Part shown: positions 43,548 through 50,742 of the stretch, piece by piece
Position numbering within the stretch: position 1 is the first letter of the stretch
How the letters are laid out: each line of letters opens with the position of its first letter
From: Nonomuraea sediminis
GTDB taxonomy: Bacteria; Actinomycetota; Actinomycetes; Streptosporangiales; Streptosporangiaceae
Length of the DNA stretch: 64,000 nucleotides
Assembly (NCBI RefSeq): GCF_018531495.1
Contig: NZ_JAHDTI010000019.1
Coordinates: 62,001-126,000 of the forward strand
Direction of reading: 5' to 3'
Program-made: the position numbers and the translations under genes
The notes under the pieces: model-generated
Database searches by the model: none
What the model was told of the DNA's origin: nothing
The model's input: the letters and a program-made list of their open reading frames with translations, nothing else

Positions 43548-43730
43548 ATGACACACGACAACCACGACATCGAGCTGACAGCGATCGAGCTGCCCGCGGG
43601 CGGTCTCGAGATCGAGCAGCTGGACGAGGCCGCCGCGCTGGGCACCTTCGGCACCTCCTCCACCGTCAGCACGGGCAGCTGCCCGTTCAGCAGCGCCATG
43701 ACCGTCATGTGCGCCAGTAGCTCGAGCTAA
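43548..43730 (+). CDS. RiPP precursor peptide A3
   Basis: A 60-residue peptide. The leader is longest of the four (32 residues) and ends EAAALG; the 28-residue core starts TFGTSS, carries Ser-Cys-Pro at positions 12-14 and a second Cys at 23, and ends in four Ser. It holds two Met residues (positions 19 and 22). GAAGGAG ribosome site at 43533-43539. Same operon position and register as A1, A2 and A4. Confidence 0.88.
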   Translation: MTHDNHDIELTAIELPAGGLEIEQLDEAAALGTFGTSSTVSTGSCPFSSAMTVMCASSSS

Positions 43731-43739
43731 GGAGTCGCT

Positions 43740-43907
43740 ATGACCCCCGACCAGATCGACCTCTACGCGATGGACGAGGGCATGGCTCTGGAGGGCCTGC
43801 CTGAGGGCACGGCCCTCGGCAGCTTCTCCAGCTTCACCTCGGCGGGAAGCCTGTCGTGCCCGTTCACCTCGGCTTCGAGCCTCACGACGGCCGCCTGCCT
43901 GGGCTGA
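43740..43907 (+). CDS. RiPP precursor peptide A4
   Basis: A 55-residue peptide with leader residues 1-27 (MTPDQIDLYAM to EGTALG) and a 28-residue core starting SFSSFTS, Ser-Cys-Pro at positions 12-14, second Cys at 26 and a CLG end. AAGGAG ribosome site 7 bases upstream. Of the four it is the only one whose core ends in Gly. Followed by a strong hairpin. Confidence 0.88.
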   Translation: MTPDQIDLYAMDEGMALEGLPEGTALGSFSSFTSAGSLSCPFTSASSLTTAACLG

Positions 43908-43923
43908 CGGCCGCAAGGACGAC

Positions 43924-43950
43924 GGGCTGGGGCCGGCGCGGCCCCAGCCC
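43924..43950 (+). terminator. Hairpin between the precursor genes and the maturation genes
   Basis: A perfect 11-bp GC stem (43924-43934 with 43940-43950) and 5-nt loop, 17 bp after the A4 stop and 21 bp before the protease start. No T-tract. Placement suits partial termination or 3' end protection that gives more precursor than enzyme. Confidence 0.65.
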
Positions 43951-43971
43951 TCCCGATCCAAGGACCAGGTG

Positions 43972-45045
43972 ATGATCAGCGCACCGAAACTCCGGGACGA
44001 CCTGGAACTCCTCACAGGGATGGACGACCGTCCGCTCGTCTACGACCCGATCACCGGCACCTACCACCGCGTGACCCCGGCCGCCCGCGTGGTGCTCGGC
44101 CATCTCGACGGCACCAGGACCCGCGAGGAACTGGTGGCGCTGCTCGGCGGCGGCGAACCGGGCCGGCTCGAGGCCTTCCTGGCCACGCTGGAGGAGAGCG
44201 GGCTGCTCGTCGGGTCCGACCCGCCGGAGAAGCCGCGGCGCGGCCGGATCAACACCTCGCTGTTCATGCCGCGCGTCGTCATCTCCCGCGCGCTGCCCAG
44301 GCTGCTCGAGCCGCTCGCCGCCATGCTGCGCCGCCGGAACCCGCGGGTGCTGGTGGCCCTGTTCGCGCTGGGCGGGCTGGCCGGGTATCCGCTGGCGGTG
44401 GTGAGGACGAGCACGGAAGGGCTGTCGTTCCCGCAGATCGCCGGGCCCGCCTTCGTCCTGGCGGCGGTACTGCAGCTGGCGCTGATGTTCGTGCACGAGA
44501 CCGCGCACGCCCTGGTGGCCCAGGTGCTGAGGGTGCCGGTCCGCGGCCTGGGCGTCGCGCTGCTGTTCTACTTCATGCCGCTGGCCTACGTCGACAGGAC
44601 CGACGCCTACCGGCTGCGCGGCCGCGGCGGGCGGATCGTGCTGTCGCTGGCCGGGGTCATGAGCGACGGCTGGTTCACGCTCGTCACCGCGACCGTCGCC
44701 TTCACCACGAGCGGCCTGCCGCACCACACCGCCTCGATCATGCTGGTCTTCCAGCTGCTCGGCCTGGTGATCAACCTCAACCCGCTGCTTCCGAGCGACG
44801 GCTACACCGCGATCGAGGCCGCCACCGGCCTGGTCGACCCGCGCGGCAGGGCGTTCACGCTGCTCGGCAGCAAGATCATCCCGCGCCCGCTGCCCGAATA
44901 CCTCACCAACCTGCCCGCCAGGGCGCGCCTGGCCTACCTCGCCTACGCCTCGATCTCGGCCGCCTACATCTGCGTGCTCGCCGTATCAGTCGTGTCGGCC
45001 CTGCCCTGGGTGGTCAGGGCCGCGCTCGCGGCGGTGGGCCCGTGA
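43972..45045 (+). CDS. PqqD-like RRE fused to site-2-type membrane metalloprotease
   Basis: A 357-residue protein. Residues about 1-82 look like a PqqD-type peptide recognition domain (LVYDPITGTYHRVTPAARVVLGHLDGTRTREELVALL). The rest is a polytopic membrane protein with the zinc motif H175-E-T-A-H179 in a hydrophobic helix and the third ligand Asp276 in NPLLPSDG, the signature of M50/site-2 proteases. It therefore probably recognises the leader, cuts it in or at the membrane, and may help pass the product outward. The start at ATG 43972 (GTG 43969 also possible) has AAGGA upstream. ATGA-like coupling (4 bp) to the LanB gene. Confidence 0.85.
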   Translation: MISAPKLRDDLELLTGMDDRPLVYDPITGTYHRVTPAARVVLGHLDGTRTREELVALLGGGEPGRLEAFLATLEESGLLVGSDPPEKPRRGRINTSLFMPRVVISRALPRLLEPLAAMLRRRNPRVLVALFALGGLAGYPLAVVRTSTEGLSFPQIAGPAFVLAAVLQLALMFVHETAHALVAQVLRVPVRGLGVALLFYFMPLAYVDRTDAYRLRGRGGRIVLSLAGVMSDGWFTLVTATVAFTTSGLPHHTASIMLVFQLLGLVINLNPLLPSDGYTAIEAATGLVDPRGRAFTLLGSKIIPRPLPEYLTNLPARARLAYLAYASISAAYICVLAVSVVSALPWVVRAALAAVGP

Positions 45046-47405
45046 AGGCGCACCTGTCGGGCCCCGTCATGGCGCGGGTCGCCGGGCTGCCCGCCGACGT
45101 GCTCGACCTGGCCGCCGCCCCCACCGCCGGCCTGCTCGCCGAGCTGGCCAGGATCACCGACGAGCTGGACGAGCTGGCCCCGCGCCTCATCGAGGCGCTG
45201 TTCGCGCTGGTGCCGCGCCTCGACGACGACGTGCCGCTGCGCCGCCAGGTGCTGGCGGGCAAGCGCGCCGCCAACCGGCTCGCCACGCTGCCCTGGGACG
45301 ACGACGTCGAGCGCCGCGTCCGCGCCCGCCTCGACCCGGCGGCCCGCGTGTCCGCCGACACCTGGATCAGGCTGAGCCGCAGCCGGGACGACCTGGCCGA
45401 CAAGCTCGCCGCCCAGCTGGCCGCCGACCGCGCCCAGGCGCTGTCCACCCTGCGCGCCGCCCTCGACCGGCCCGAGTTCGCCCGCTCGCTGGCCCTGGCC
45501 GCGCCCGATTGGATCAGGTACGGCAAGCGCGACACCCCCCGCCACCGGCAGACCCTGTACTCCTACGTCTCGCGCGCCGCGGTCAAGACGAGCCCGCTGT
45601 CGGGCCTGACCACGGTCGGCCTGGCCGGGACCACAGGCCGGGGCCAGGCCCGCAGCCGGGCCGCCACCACCCTCGCCCACCAGGCGCTGTGGCACGTGGC
45701 GCACCAGGAGGAGAGCGCGGGCCTGCTGCGTTACCGGCCCGCCACGCTCAAGGGCGAGTACGCCCTGCACAGCGAGGTCGTCGAGGCCGAGGGCATCATC
45801 TGGCGCCAGGACCGGGTCGTCGAGGCCGACCACGCCCGCCCCTGGCTCGACCGCCTCGACGGCGACACGCTCACCCTGGCCGAGATCACCCGGGCCGTCG
45901 GCGGCGAGCGGCCGTTCACCCGGTTCCTGCGGCTCATGGACAGCGGGCTGCTGCACCCCGTCCCGCCGTGGAAGCGCGACGAGGACCCCTTCCAGGCGCT
46001 GGCCCGGGTCCTGGGCGACGCCCCCGAGGCGCGGGCGGTCGCCGAGATCGGCGAGCTCGGCGGCGGCGCTTGGCGCGGCGACGTGCCCGAGCGGTTGGCC
46101 GCGGGGGCGGAGGTGGGCGAGCTGTCCAAGGCCTGGACGGGCCGGCCCAAGGGGCTGATCTACGAGGACCGTGAGACCGACCTGGCGCTTCCCGACCCGT
46201 GCGCGCTGCCCGCCGTACAGGAGGACCTGGCGGGGCTGACGGCGCGGATCCGGCCGTGGGTGTTCCGCTCGCACGTCTACGACCTGCTGGTGGAGCGCTT
46301 CGTGGCCGAGTTCGGGCGCGGCGGCGCGTGCCGGGACCCGCTGGACTTCCTCATGCGGCTGGTCGTCGACGGCGACGCCAACCCGCCGCTCGAGCGGGCC
46401 GCGGCGCTGGACATGAAGGCCAGGCCGCGGCCGGGGGAGCGGGCCTGGCTGCCGGTGGGGCCGACCAGCGCGCCGCCGGGCACCGCGCTGCTGTTCCAGA
46501 TCGAGGCCGCGAGCCAGGCCGAGGTGGAGGCGGGCCGCTACCGGCTGGTGGTCAACAACTTCGGCTACGGCGGCGGCGGGCTGTTCAGCCGGTTCGGCAC
46601 GCTGCTCGGCGAGGGCGTGCGCGGGCCGCTGGCCGAGCACGTGGCCGCCTGCTGGCCCGGCGGACACCGGCGCGAGCTGGTCGCCTGGACCGAGTGCAAC
46701 ACCGTCCAGTCCGAGTGCACCGGGCTGCTGCCGCCGCTGGTGCTGCCGGGCGAGGTCGGCGGACCCGGCGGGATCACGCTGGAGGGCACCACGCTCGCCC
46801 ATGACCAGGAAACGGACACGCTCTCGCTCTTCGACATGGGCGGCGAGCCCATCGGGCTGGCCTACCTCGGCCTCATCCCCAACCACATCCTGCAGTCCTA
46901 CGTCCGGCTGCTCGCCGTGCTGGCGGACCCGTGGATCAACGCCGCGCCGCACTCCGACTACACGATGGGCAGAGCGGGCGAGCTGCAGGCCGCCTGCGGC
47001 GCGGACGTGGTCGCGCTGCCGCGCGTCGCGCAGGGCAGGGTCGTGGTCAGGCGGGCCTCGTGGGTGGCGCCGATCGGCGCCCTGCCCGAGCCTGGCGACG
47101 ACGACGCGGCCCTGGCCATGCGCGCCGACCGCTTCCGCCGCGCGCACGGCCTGCCGGAGGAGGTCTTCGTGCACCAGCTCGGCGGGGCCTCGATGGGCAT
47201 GGCGGGCGAGCGCAAGCCGCTGTGGGTGTCGCTGGCCTCGCCGCTGTCGATCGGCATGCTCCACCAGTGGCTGCGGCCCGGCACCACGCACGTGCGGATC
47301 GTGGAGGCGCTGCCCGAGCGGCACCTGCACCCGCAGCTCGACAGGGAAGGCCGGCGCAGGGCGGTCGAGTACGCCGTCCTCGTCCGCTGGCCACGGCAGC
47401 GCTGA
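45042..47405 (+). CDS. LanB-type lantibiotic dehydratase, glutamylation protein
   Basis: A 787-residue protein of the Lant_dehydr_N family, which uses glutamyl-tRNA to glutamylate Ser and Thr of a precursor. The TSPLSGLTTVGLAG segment (about residue 185) and the LVVNNFGYGGGGLFSRF block (about residue 505) match family patterns. The C-terminal elimination domain of full LanB is absent and is encoded by the next gene, as in thiopeptide and goadsporin pathways. Dehydration gives Dha and Dhb. GTGA overlap with the protease gene. No lanthionine cyclase (LanC) is present in the window. Confidence 0.93.
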   Translation: MKAHLSGPVMARVAGLPADVLDLAAAPTAGLLAELARITDELDELAPRLIEALFALVPRLDDDVPLRRQVLAGKRAANRLATLPWDDDVERRVRARLDPAARVSADTWIRLSRSRDDLADKLAAQLAADRAQALSTLRAALDRPEFARSLALAAPDWIRYGKRDTPRHRQTLYSYVSRAAVKTSPLSGLTTVGLAGTTGRGQARSRAATTLAHQALWHVAHQEESAGLLRYRPATLKGEYALHSEVVEAEGIIWRQDRVVEADHARPWLDRLDGDTLTLAEITRAVGGERPFTRFLRLMDSGLLHPVPPWKRDEDPFQALARVLGDAPEARAVAEIGELGGGAWRGDVPERLAAGAEVGELSKAWTGRPKGLIYEDRETDLALPDPCALPAVQEDLAGLTARIRPWVFRSHVYDLLVERFVAEFGRGGACRDPLDFLMRLVVDGDANPPLERAAALDMKARPRPGERAWLPVGPTSAPPGTALLFQIEAASQAEVEAGRYRLVVNNFGYGGGGLFSRFGTLLGEGVRGPLAEHVAACWPGGHRRELVAWTECNTVQSECTGLLPPLVLPGEVGGPGGITLEGTTLAHDQETDTLSLFDMGGEPIGLAYLGLIPNHILQSYVRLLAVLADPWINAAPHSDYTMGRAGELQAACGADVVALPRVAQGRVVVRRASWVAPIGALPEPGDDDAALAMRADRFRRAHGLPEEVFVHQLGGASMGMAGERKPLWVSLASPLSIGMLHQWLRPGTTHVRIVEALPERHLHPQLDREGRRRAVEYAVLVRWPRQR

Positions 47406-47424
47406 TTCCTTCAGGGGGACTGAG

Positions 47425-48222
47425 ATGGACTGGTGGTACGTCCGCGCCTACCCGGGCGGATCCGACCTCATGGACCCTGCCACCCGGGTGCTCGTGCCCT
47501 GGCTGCGCGACCAGGCCGCCCGCGAGGGCGCCGGGCGGTGGTTCTTCATCCGCTACTGGGACCTGAGCGGCTACCACCTGCGCCTGCGGCTGAGCTGCCC
47601 GCCCGACGGCGTCGACCGCCTGCACGAGCGAGTCCCCGAGGTGGAGCGGCTGCTCGGCGGGTTGCGGGCCGAGCCGTACGAGGCGCTCGTGCGCGGCGAG
47701 TTCCCCGGCACGCTGCCGAGCCATCGGCGCGCGCGGCCCTGCCTGTACGCGCCCGAGCTGGGCAAGTACGGCGGGACGGCGGGCGTGGCGCTGGCCGAGG
47801 AGCTGTTCACCCGCGGCTCGGCCTGGTACCTCGACGCCGGCGTGGCCGGGCTCGAACGGGCGCGGGCCAGGGCCGGGCTGGCGCTGGCCTACATGCGCGG
47901 CCTGGTGAGCGCCGCGCTGCCCGACCCCGCCGCCTTCTGGGCCGCGCACCGGCGGCAGTGGGGCTGGCAGCTGCGCATGGCCGTGCCCGGCCAGGAAGAG
48001 CTGCGCGAGCGGGTCGTCCGCGTGCACGGCACGCCCGCCCCCGGCGGCGTGGACCTCGACGGGCAGATCGCGAACGTCGTCGAGACCCTCGACGCGGCCG
48101 AGGCCGCCTGCGTGCCGGTGACGCGCGCCGAGCTGCTGCTCAACTACCTGCACATGGACCTCAACAGGTGGGGCTTCGTCCCCGCGGAGGAGTGCCTGCT
48201 CGGCCTGGCGGCTGCCAACTAA
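47425..48222 (+). CDS. Thiopeptide-type elimination protein (SpaB_C family)
   Basis: A 265-residue protein of the thiopeptide-type bacteriocin biosynthesis/SpaB_C family. WWYVRAYPGGSD at the start, FFIRYWDLSGYHLRLRL, and HMDLNRWGF near the C-terminus are the family blocks. In thiopeptide and goadsporin systems this protein removes the glutamate to leave dehydroalanine or dehydrobutyrine. The same fold also gives the pyridine synthases, so a [4+2] cyclase cannot be fully excluded; the length and single copy favour elimination. Ribosome site AGGGGGA upstream. Confidence 0.88.
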   Translation: MDWWYVRAYPGGSDLMDPATRVLVPWLRDQAAREGAGRWFFIRYWDLSGYHLRLRLSCPPDGVDRLHERVPEVERLLGGLRAEPYEALVRGEFPGTLPSHRRARPCLYAPELGKYGGTAGVALAEELFTRGSAWYLDAGVAGLERARARAGLALAYMRGLVSAALPDPAAFWAAHRRQWGWQLRMAVPGQEELRERVVRVHGTPAPGGVDLDGQIANVVETLDAAEAACVPVTRAELLLNYLHMDLNRWGFVPAEECLLGLAAAN

Positions 48223-48267
48223 GAAAGTACTTGCCAAGTTGGAAAGTAGATATCAGTATGGAAAGCG
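48223..48267 (+). promoter_or_regulatory. Promoter with three GAAAG direct repeats, 19-bp period
   Basis: GAAAGTA starts at 48223 and 48242 and GAAAGCG at 48261, a constant 19-bp period. A -35-like TTGCCA (48231-48236) and -10-like CAGTAT (48254-48259) with a 17-bp spacer lie among them. This is likely the promoter of the ABC-regulator operon, with the repeats as operator for the winged-helix regulator at its end (inferred). Confidence 0.55.
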
Positions 48268-48300
48268 ATAGGCCAGGCACGACCAGAGAGAGGAATCTCC

Positions 48301-49236
48301 ATGCACGACCTGGCGGTCGTTTTCGACGACGTCGTCAAGCGCTACGGCGAGGTCACCGCCGTCGACGGGATCTCGCTGACCATCGCGAGCGGCGAGGTGT
48401 TCGGCCTGCTCGGCCCTAACGGCGCGGGCAAGACCACCAGCATCGAGACCCTGGCAGGGCTGCGCAGGCCCACCTCGGGCACGGTGCGCGTGTTCGGCTT
48501 CGACCCGATCGAGCAGCGCGACCAGGTGCGCCGCGTGGTGGCGGTCCAGCCGCAGCACGCCGCCCTGTTCGAGCAGCAGACCGTGGAGGAGCTGCTGCGG
48601 GTGTGGGCCTCCTTCTACCGCTCGCCCGCCGGTGTCGACTCCGTCATCCGGCGGCTCGGGCTGGGTGACTCCCGGCGCGTCCGCGTCGCCAAGCTCTCCG
48701 GCGGCCAGCGCCAGCGCCTGCTGGTAGGCACCGCGCTGATCTCCAGGCCCCGGCTGCTCGTCCTCGACGAGCCCTCCACCGGGCTCGACCCCAACGCCCG
48801 CCAGGACCTGTGGGACGCCATCCGCGCCCACCGCGACGACGGCGGCACCGTCCTGCTCTCGACCCACTCCATGGAGGAGGCCGAGCAGCTGTGCGACCGG
48901 GTCGGCATCATGCACCAGGGCAAGATCGTGGCCTGCGGCATGCCCGCCGAGCTCGTCAGCCGCTTCGCCCCCGAGCAGGAGCTGCACTTCACCGTCAGCG
49001 CCGACCGCGACCTGGAGGGCCTGCGTGCCCGGGCCGACGTGATCGAGCTGACCGCGCACGCGCGCGACGGCCAGACCCGCGTACGGCTGCGCACCGCCGA
49101 TCCCGACGCGTTGTTCCCCGTCCTCACCGGCGCGCTGGGAGCACGGCAGATCCAGACCAGGGACGCCGGACTCGAGACCGTCTTCCGCAGGGTCACCGGC
49201 CGTGCCTTCGCCGACTTCGACGAGGTGACCTCATGA
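48301..49236 (+). CDS. ABC transporter ATP-binding protein (RiPP cluster)
   Basis: A 311-residue ATPase of the DrrA/BcrA type. Walker A GPNGAGKTT, signature KLSGGQRQRLLVGTAL, Walker B LLVLDEPSTGLDP and switch STHSMEEAE are complete, and a DrrA-like C-terminal domain follows. With the permease at 49233 it makes an exporter, probably for the mature peptides or immunity. GAGAGAGGAA ribosome site upstream. Confidence 0.93.
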   Translation: MHDLAVVFDDVVKRYGEVTAVDGISLTIASGEVFGLLGPNGAGKTTSIETLAGLRRPTSGTVRVFGFDPIEQRDQVRRVVAVQPQHAALFEQQTVEELLRVWASFYRSPAGVDSVIRRLGLGDSRRVRVAKLSGGQRQRLLVGTALISRPRLLVLDEPSTGLDPNARQDLWDAIRAHRDDGGTVLLSTHSMEEAEQLCDRVGIMHQGKIVACGMPAELVSRFAPEQELHFTVSADRDLEGLRARADVIELTAHARDGQTRVRLRTADPDALFPVLTGALGARQIQTRDAGLETVFRRVTGRAFADFDEVTS

Positions 49237-49991
49237 CCTCCGCCACCCGCGAGCTCATCGGCCTGCACGCGCGTGAGCTGCTGCGCGACCGCCGCTACTT
49301 CTGGTTCGCGCTGCTGTTCCCGTTCGGGATGGCCGGGATCTTCCTCGGCATCGCCCAGCTCCTGCCCGAGGGTGGGCCGGACATGCCGGACTTCAAGCAG
49401 GTGGTGGTGCCGATGGCGCTCTTCCTGGCCGTCACCGGCGCCTCCCTGACCGTCACGGCGGGACCGCTGGCCGCCATGCGCACCAAGGGCACGCTGCGGC
49501 TGCTCGGCACCACTCCGGTCGGCCGGGCCAGGCTGCTGCTCACGCACATGCCGATCCGGCTGGCCATGGTGGTCGTGCAGGCCGTGCTGGTGCTCGCGCT
49601 CGCCCTGGCCATCGGGGCCGTCCCGGTGTCTGCGCTGCCCGCGCTGCTCGGGATCACGCTGCTCGGGCTGGCCATGTTCGGCAGCATCGGCTACCTGATC
49701 GGCGGGCGGATGAACTCGCCGGACGCCGCCACCAACGTGGGCACGCTCGTGCAACTGGGAGCGCTGTTCCTGAGCGGTCTCGCGTTCCCGCTGTACCTTT
49801 TCCCGCATGGCGTGGCCGACGCGCTGAGCCTGCTGCCCAGCTCGTTCTTCGCCGACCTGATGGCCACGCAACTGCCGGGCGGCCGGCCGTTCCACGAGGT
49901 GTGGGTGTCGGTCGCGGTCGTCGCGGGCACCACCGCGGTGGCGGCGCTGCTGGCGGTCAGGACGTTCAAGTGGGACCAGGGAGAGGTGTAG
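49233..49991 (+). CDS. ABC-2 type permease (RiPP cluster)
   Basis: A 252-residue DrrB-like permease with six hydrophobic helices, starting with a cytoplasmic HARELLRDRRYFWFALLFPFGMAG segment. ATGA overlap with the ATPase gene. Partner of that ATPase. Confidence 0.92.
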   Translation: MTSATRELIGLHARELLRDRRYFWFALLFPFGMAGIFLGIAQLLPEGGPDMPDFKQVVVPMALFLAVTGASLTVTAGPLAAMRTKGTLRLLGTTPVGRARLLLTHMPIRLAMVVVQAVLVLALALAIGAVPVSALPALLGITLLGLAMFGSIGYLIGGRMNSPDAATNVGTLVQLGALFLSGLAFPLYLFPHGVADALSLLPSSFFADLMATQLPGGRPFHEVWVSVAVVAGTTAVAALLAVRTFKWDQGEV

Positions 49992-49993
49992 CC

Positions 49994-50419
49994 GTGGACA
50001 GGGAGCAGGCGCGGCAGGCGCTCGAAGGGGTCGACGCGCTGGCCGCGGGGATGCGGGCCAAGGCCCGCTCGCGCGCCTGGCTGGCGTTCGGCCTCGGCGT
50101 GGCGGCCGCGGTGATCCTCGTGGTGTTCGGCGTGCTCGTGCCGCAGCCCGCCTCCTACGCCATCACCGGAGTGGGCATCGTGCCGCTGATGACGCTGGTG
50201 ATCTACACGGCGACCCGCCCGGTCGTGCCGCGCCACTACCGCACGCTCTACGCGCTGTGCACCACCACCGGCGCGCTGCTGTACTCGGTCGTGGTGACCG
50301 TGGGCTCGGCCGTCTTCCCCGGCTCGCTGGCATGGTGGCTGCCGGGCGCGCTGGTGACGGCCGTACCCTTCTTCCTCGTGGGATATCTGGACCTGCGGGC
50401 GACGAGAAGGCAGCCGTGA
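49994..50419 (+). CDS. Membrane protein of unknown function
   Basis: A 141-residue protein with four predicted transmembrane helices after a short cytoplasmic helix (residues 1-25). It often appears in this position between drug-type ABC permeases and winged-helix regulators in actinobacteria, as far as I recall; no function is assigned. GTG start, 2 bp after the permease stop; overlaps the next gene by GTGA. Confidence 0.8.
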   Translation: MDREQARQALEGVDALAAGMRAKARSRAWLAFGLGVAAAVILVVFGVLVPQPASYAITGVGIVPLMTLVIYTATRPVVPRHYRTLYALCTTTGALLYSVVVTVGSAVFPGSLAWWLPGALVTAVPFFLVGYLDLRATRRQP

Positions 50420-50742
50420 GCCACCCTAGGTGGGAGCTGGACGAGACGATCCATGCCCCGGTGCGCTTCTCGATCGTGGCCGCGCTGGCAGCCGTCGACT
50501 CGGCCGACTTCCGCGCGCTGCGCGACACGATCGAGGTCACCGACTCGGCGCTGTCCAAGCAGATCTCCACGCTGGAGGCCGCCGGCTACGTGAAGGTCAG
50601 CAAGACCTTCATCGGCAAGCGGCCGCGCACCTCGCTGTCGCTCACCCCGGCGGGCAGGGCCGCCTTCGAGCGCCATCTGCGCGCCCTGCGCGAGATCGCC
50701 GAGGTCACGGTCTCCGAGGGTCCTCGGGCAGCGGACCGTTGA
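50416..50742 (+). CDS. Winged-helix transcriptional regulator (HTH_27/MarR-like)
   Basis: A 108-residue protein formed by one winged helix: LDETIHAPVRFSIVAALAAVDSADFRALRDTIEVTDSALSKQISTLEAAGYVKV followed by the wing (KRPRTSLSLTPAGRAAFERH). These regulators usually control the drug-type ABC genes beside them; the GAAAG repeats before 48301 are a candidate operator. Its last 38 bp overlap the 3' end of the convergent AfsR-like gene. Confidence 0.9.
   Translation: MSHPRWELDETIHAPVRFSIVAALAAVDSADFRALRDTIEVTDSALSKQISTLEAAGYVKVSKTFIGKRPRTSLSLTPAGRAAFERHLRALREIAEVTVSEGPRAADR

Noticed and set aside
44964..47330. A 788-codon open frame on the minus strand opposite the LanB gene
   Set aside because: It is an antisense shadow caused by GC-rich third positions; the translation is Arg/Gly/Gln/His-rich with no domain, while the plus strand is clearly LanB.
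47425..48222. Calling this protein a thiopeptide pyridine synthase
   Set aside because: The fold family allows it, but the length, the single copy and the need for an elimination partner to the truncated LanB favour the elimination role.
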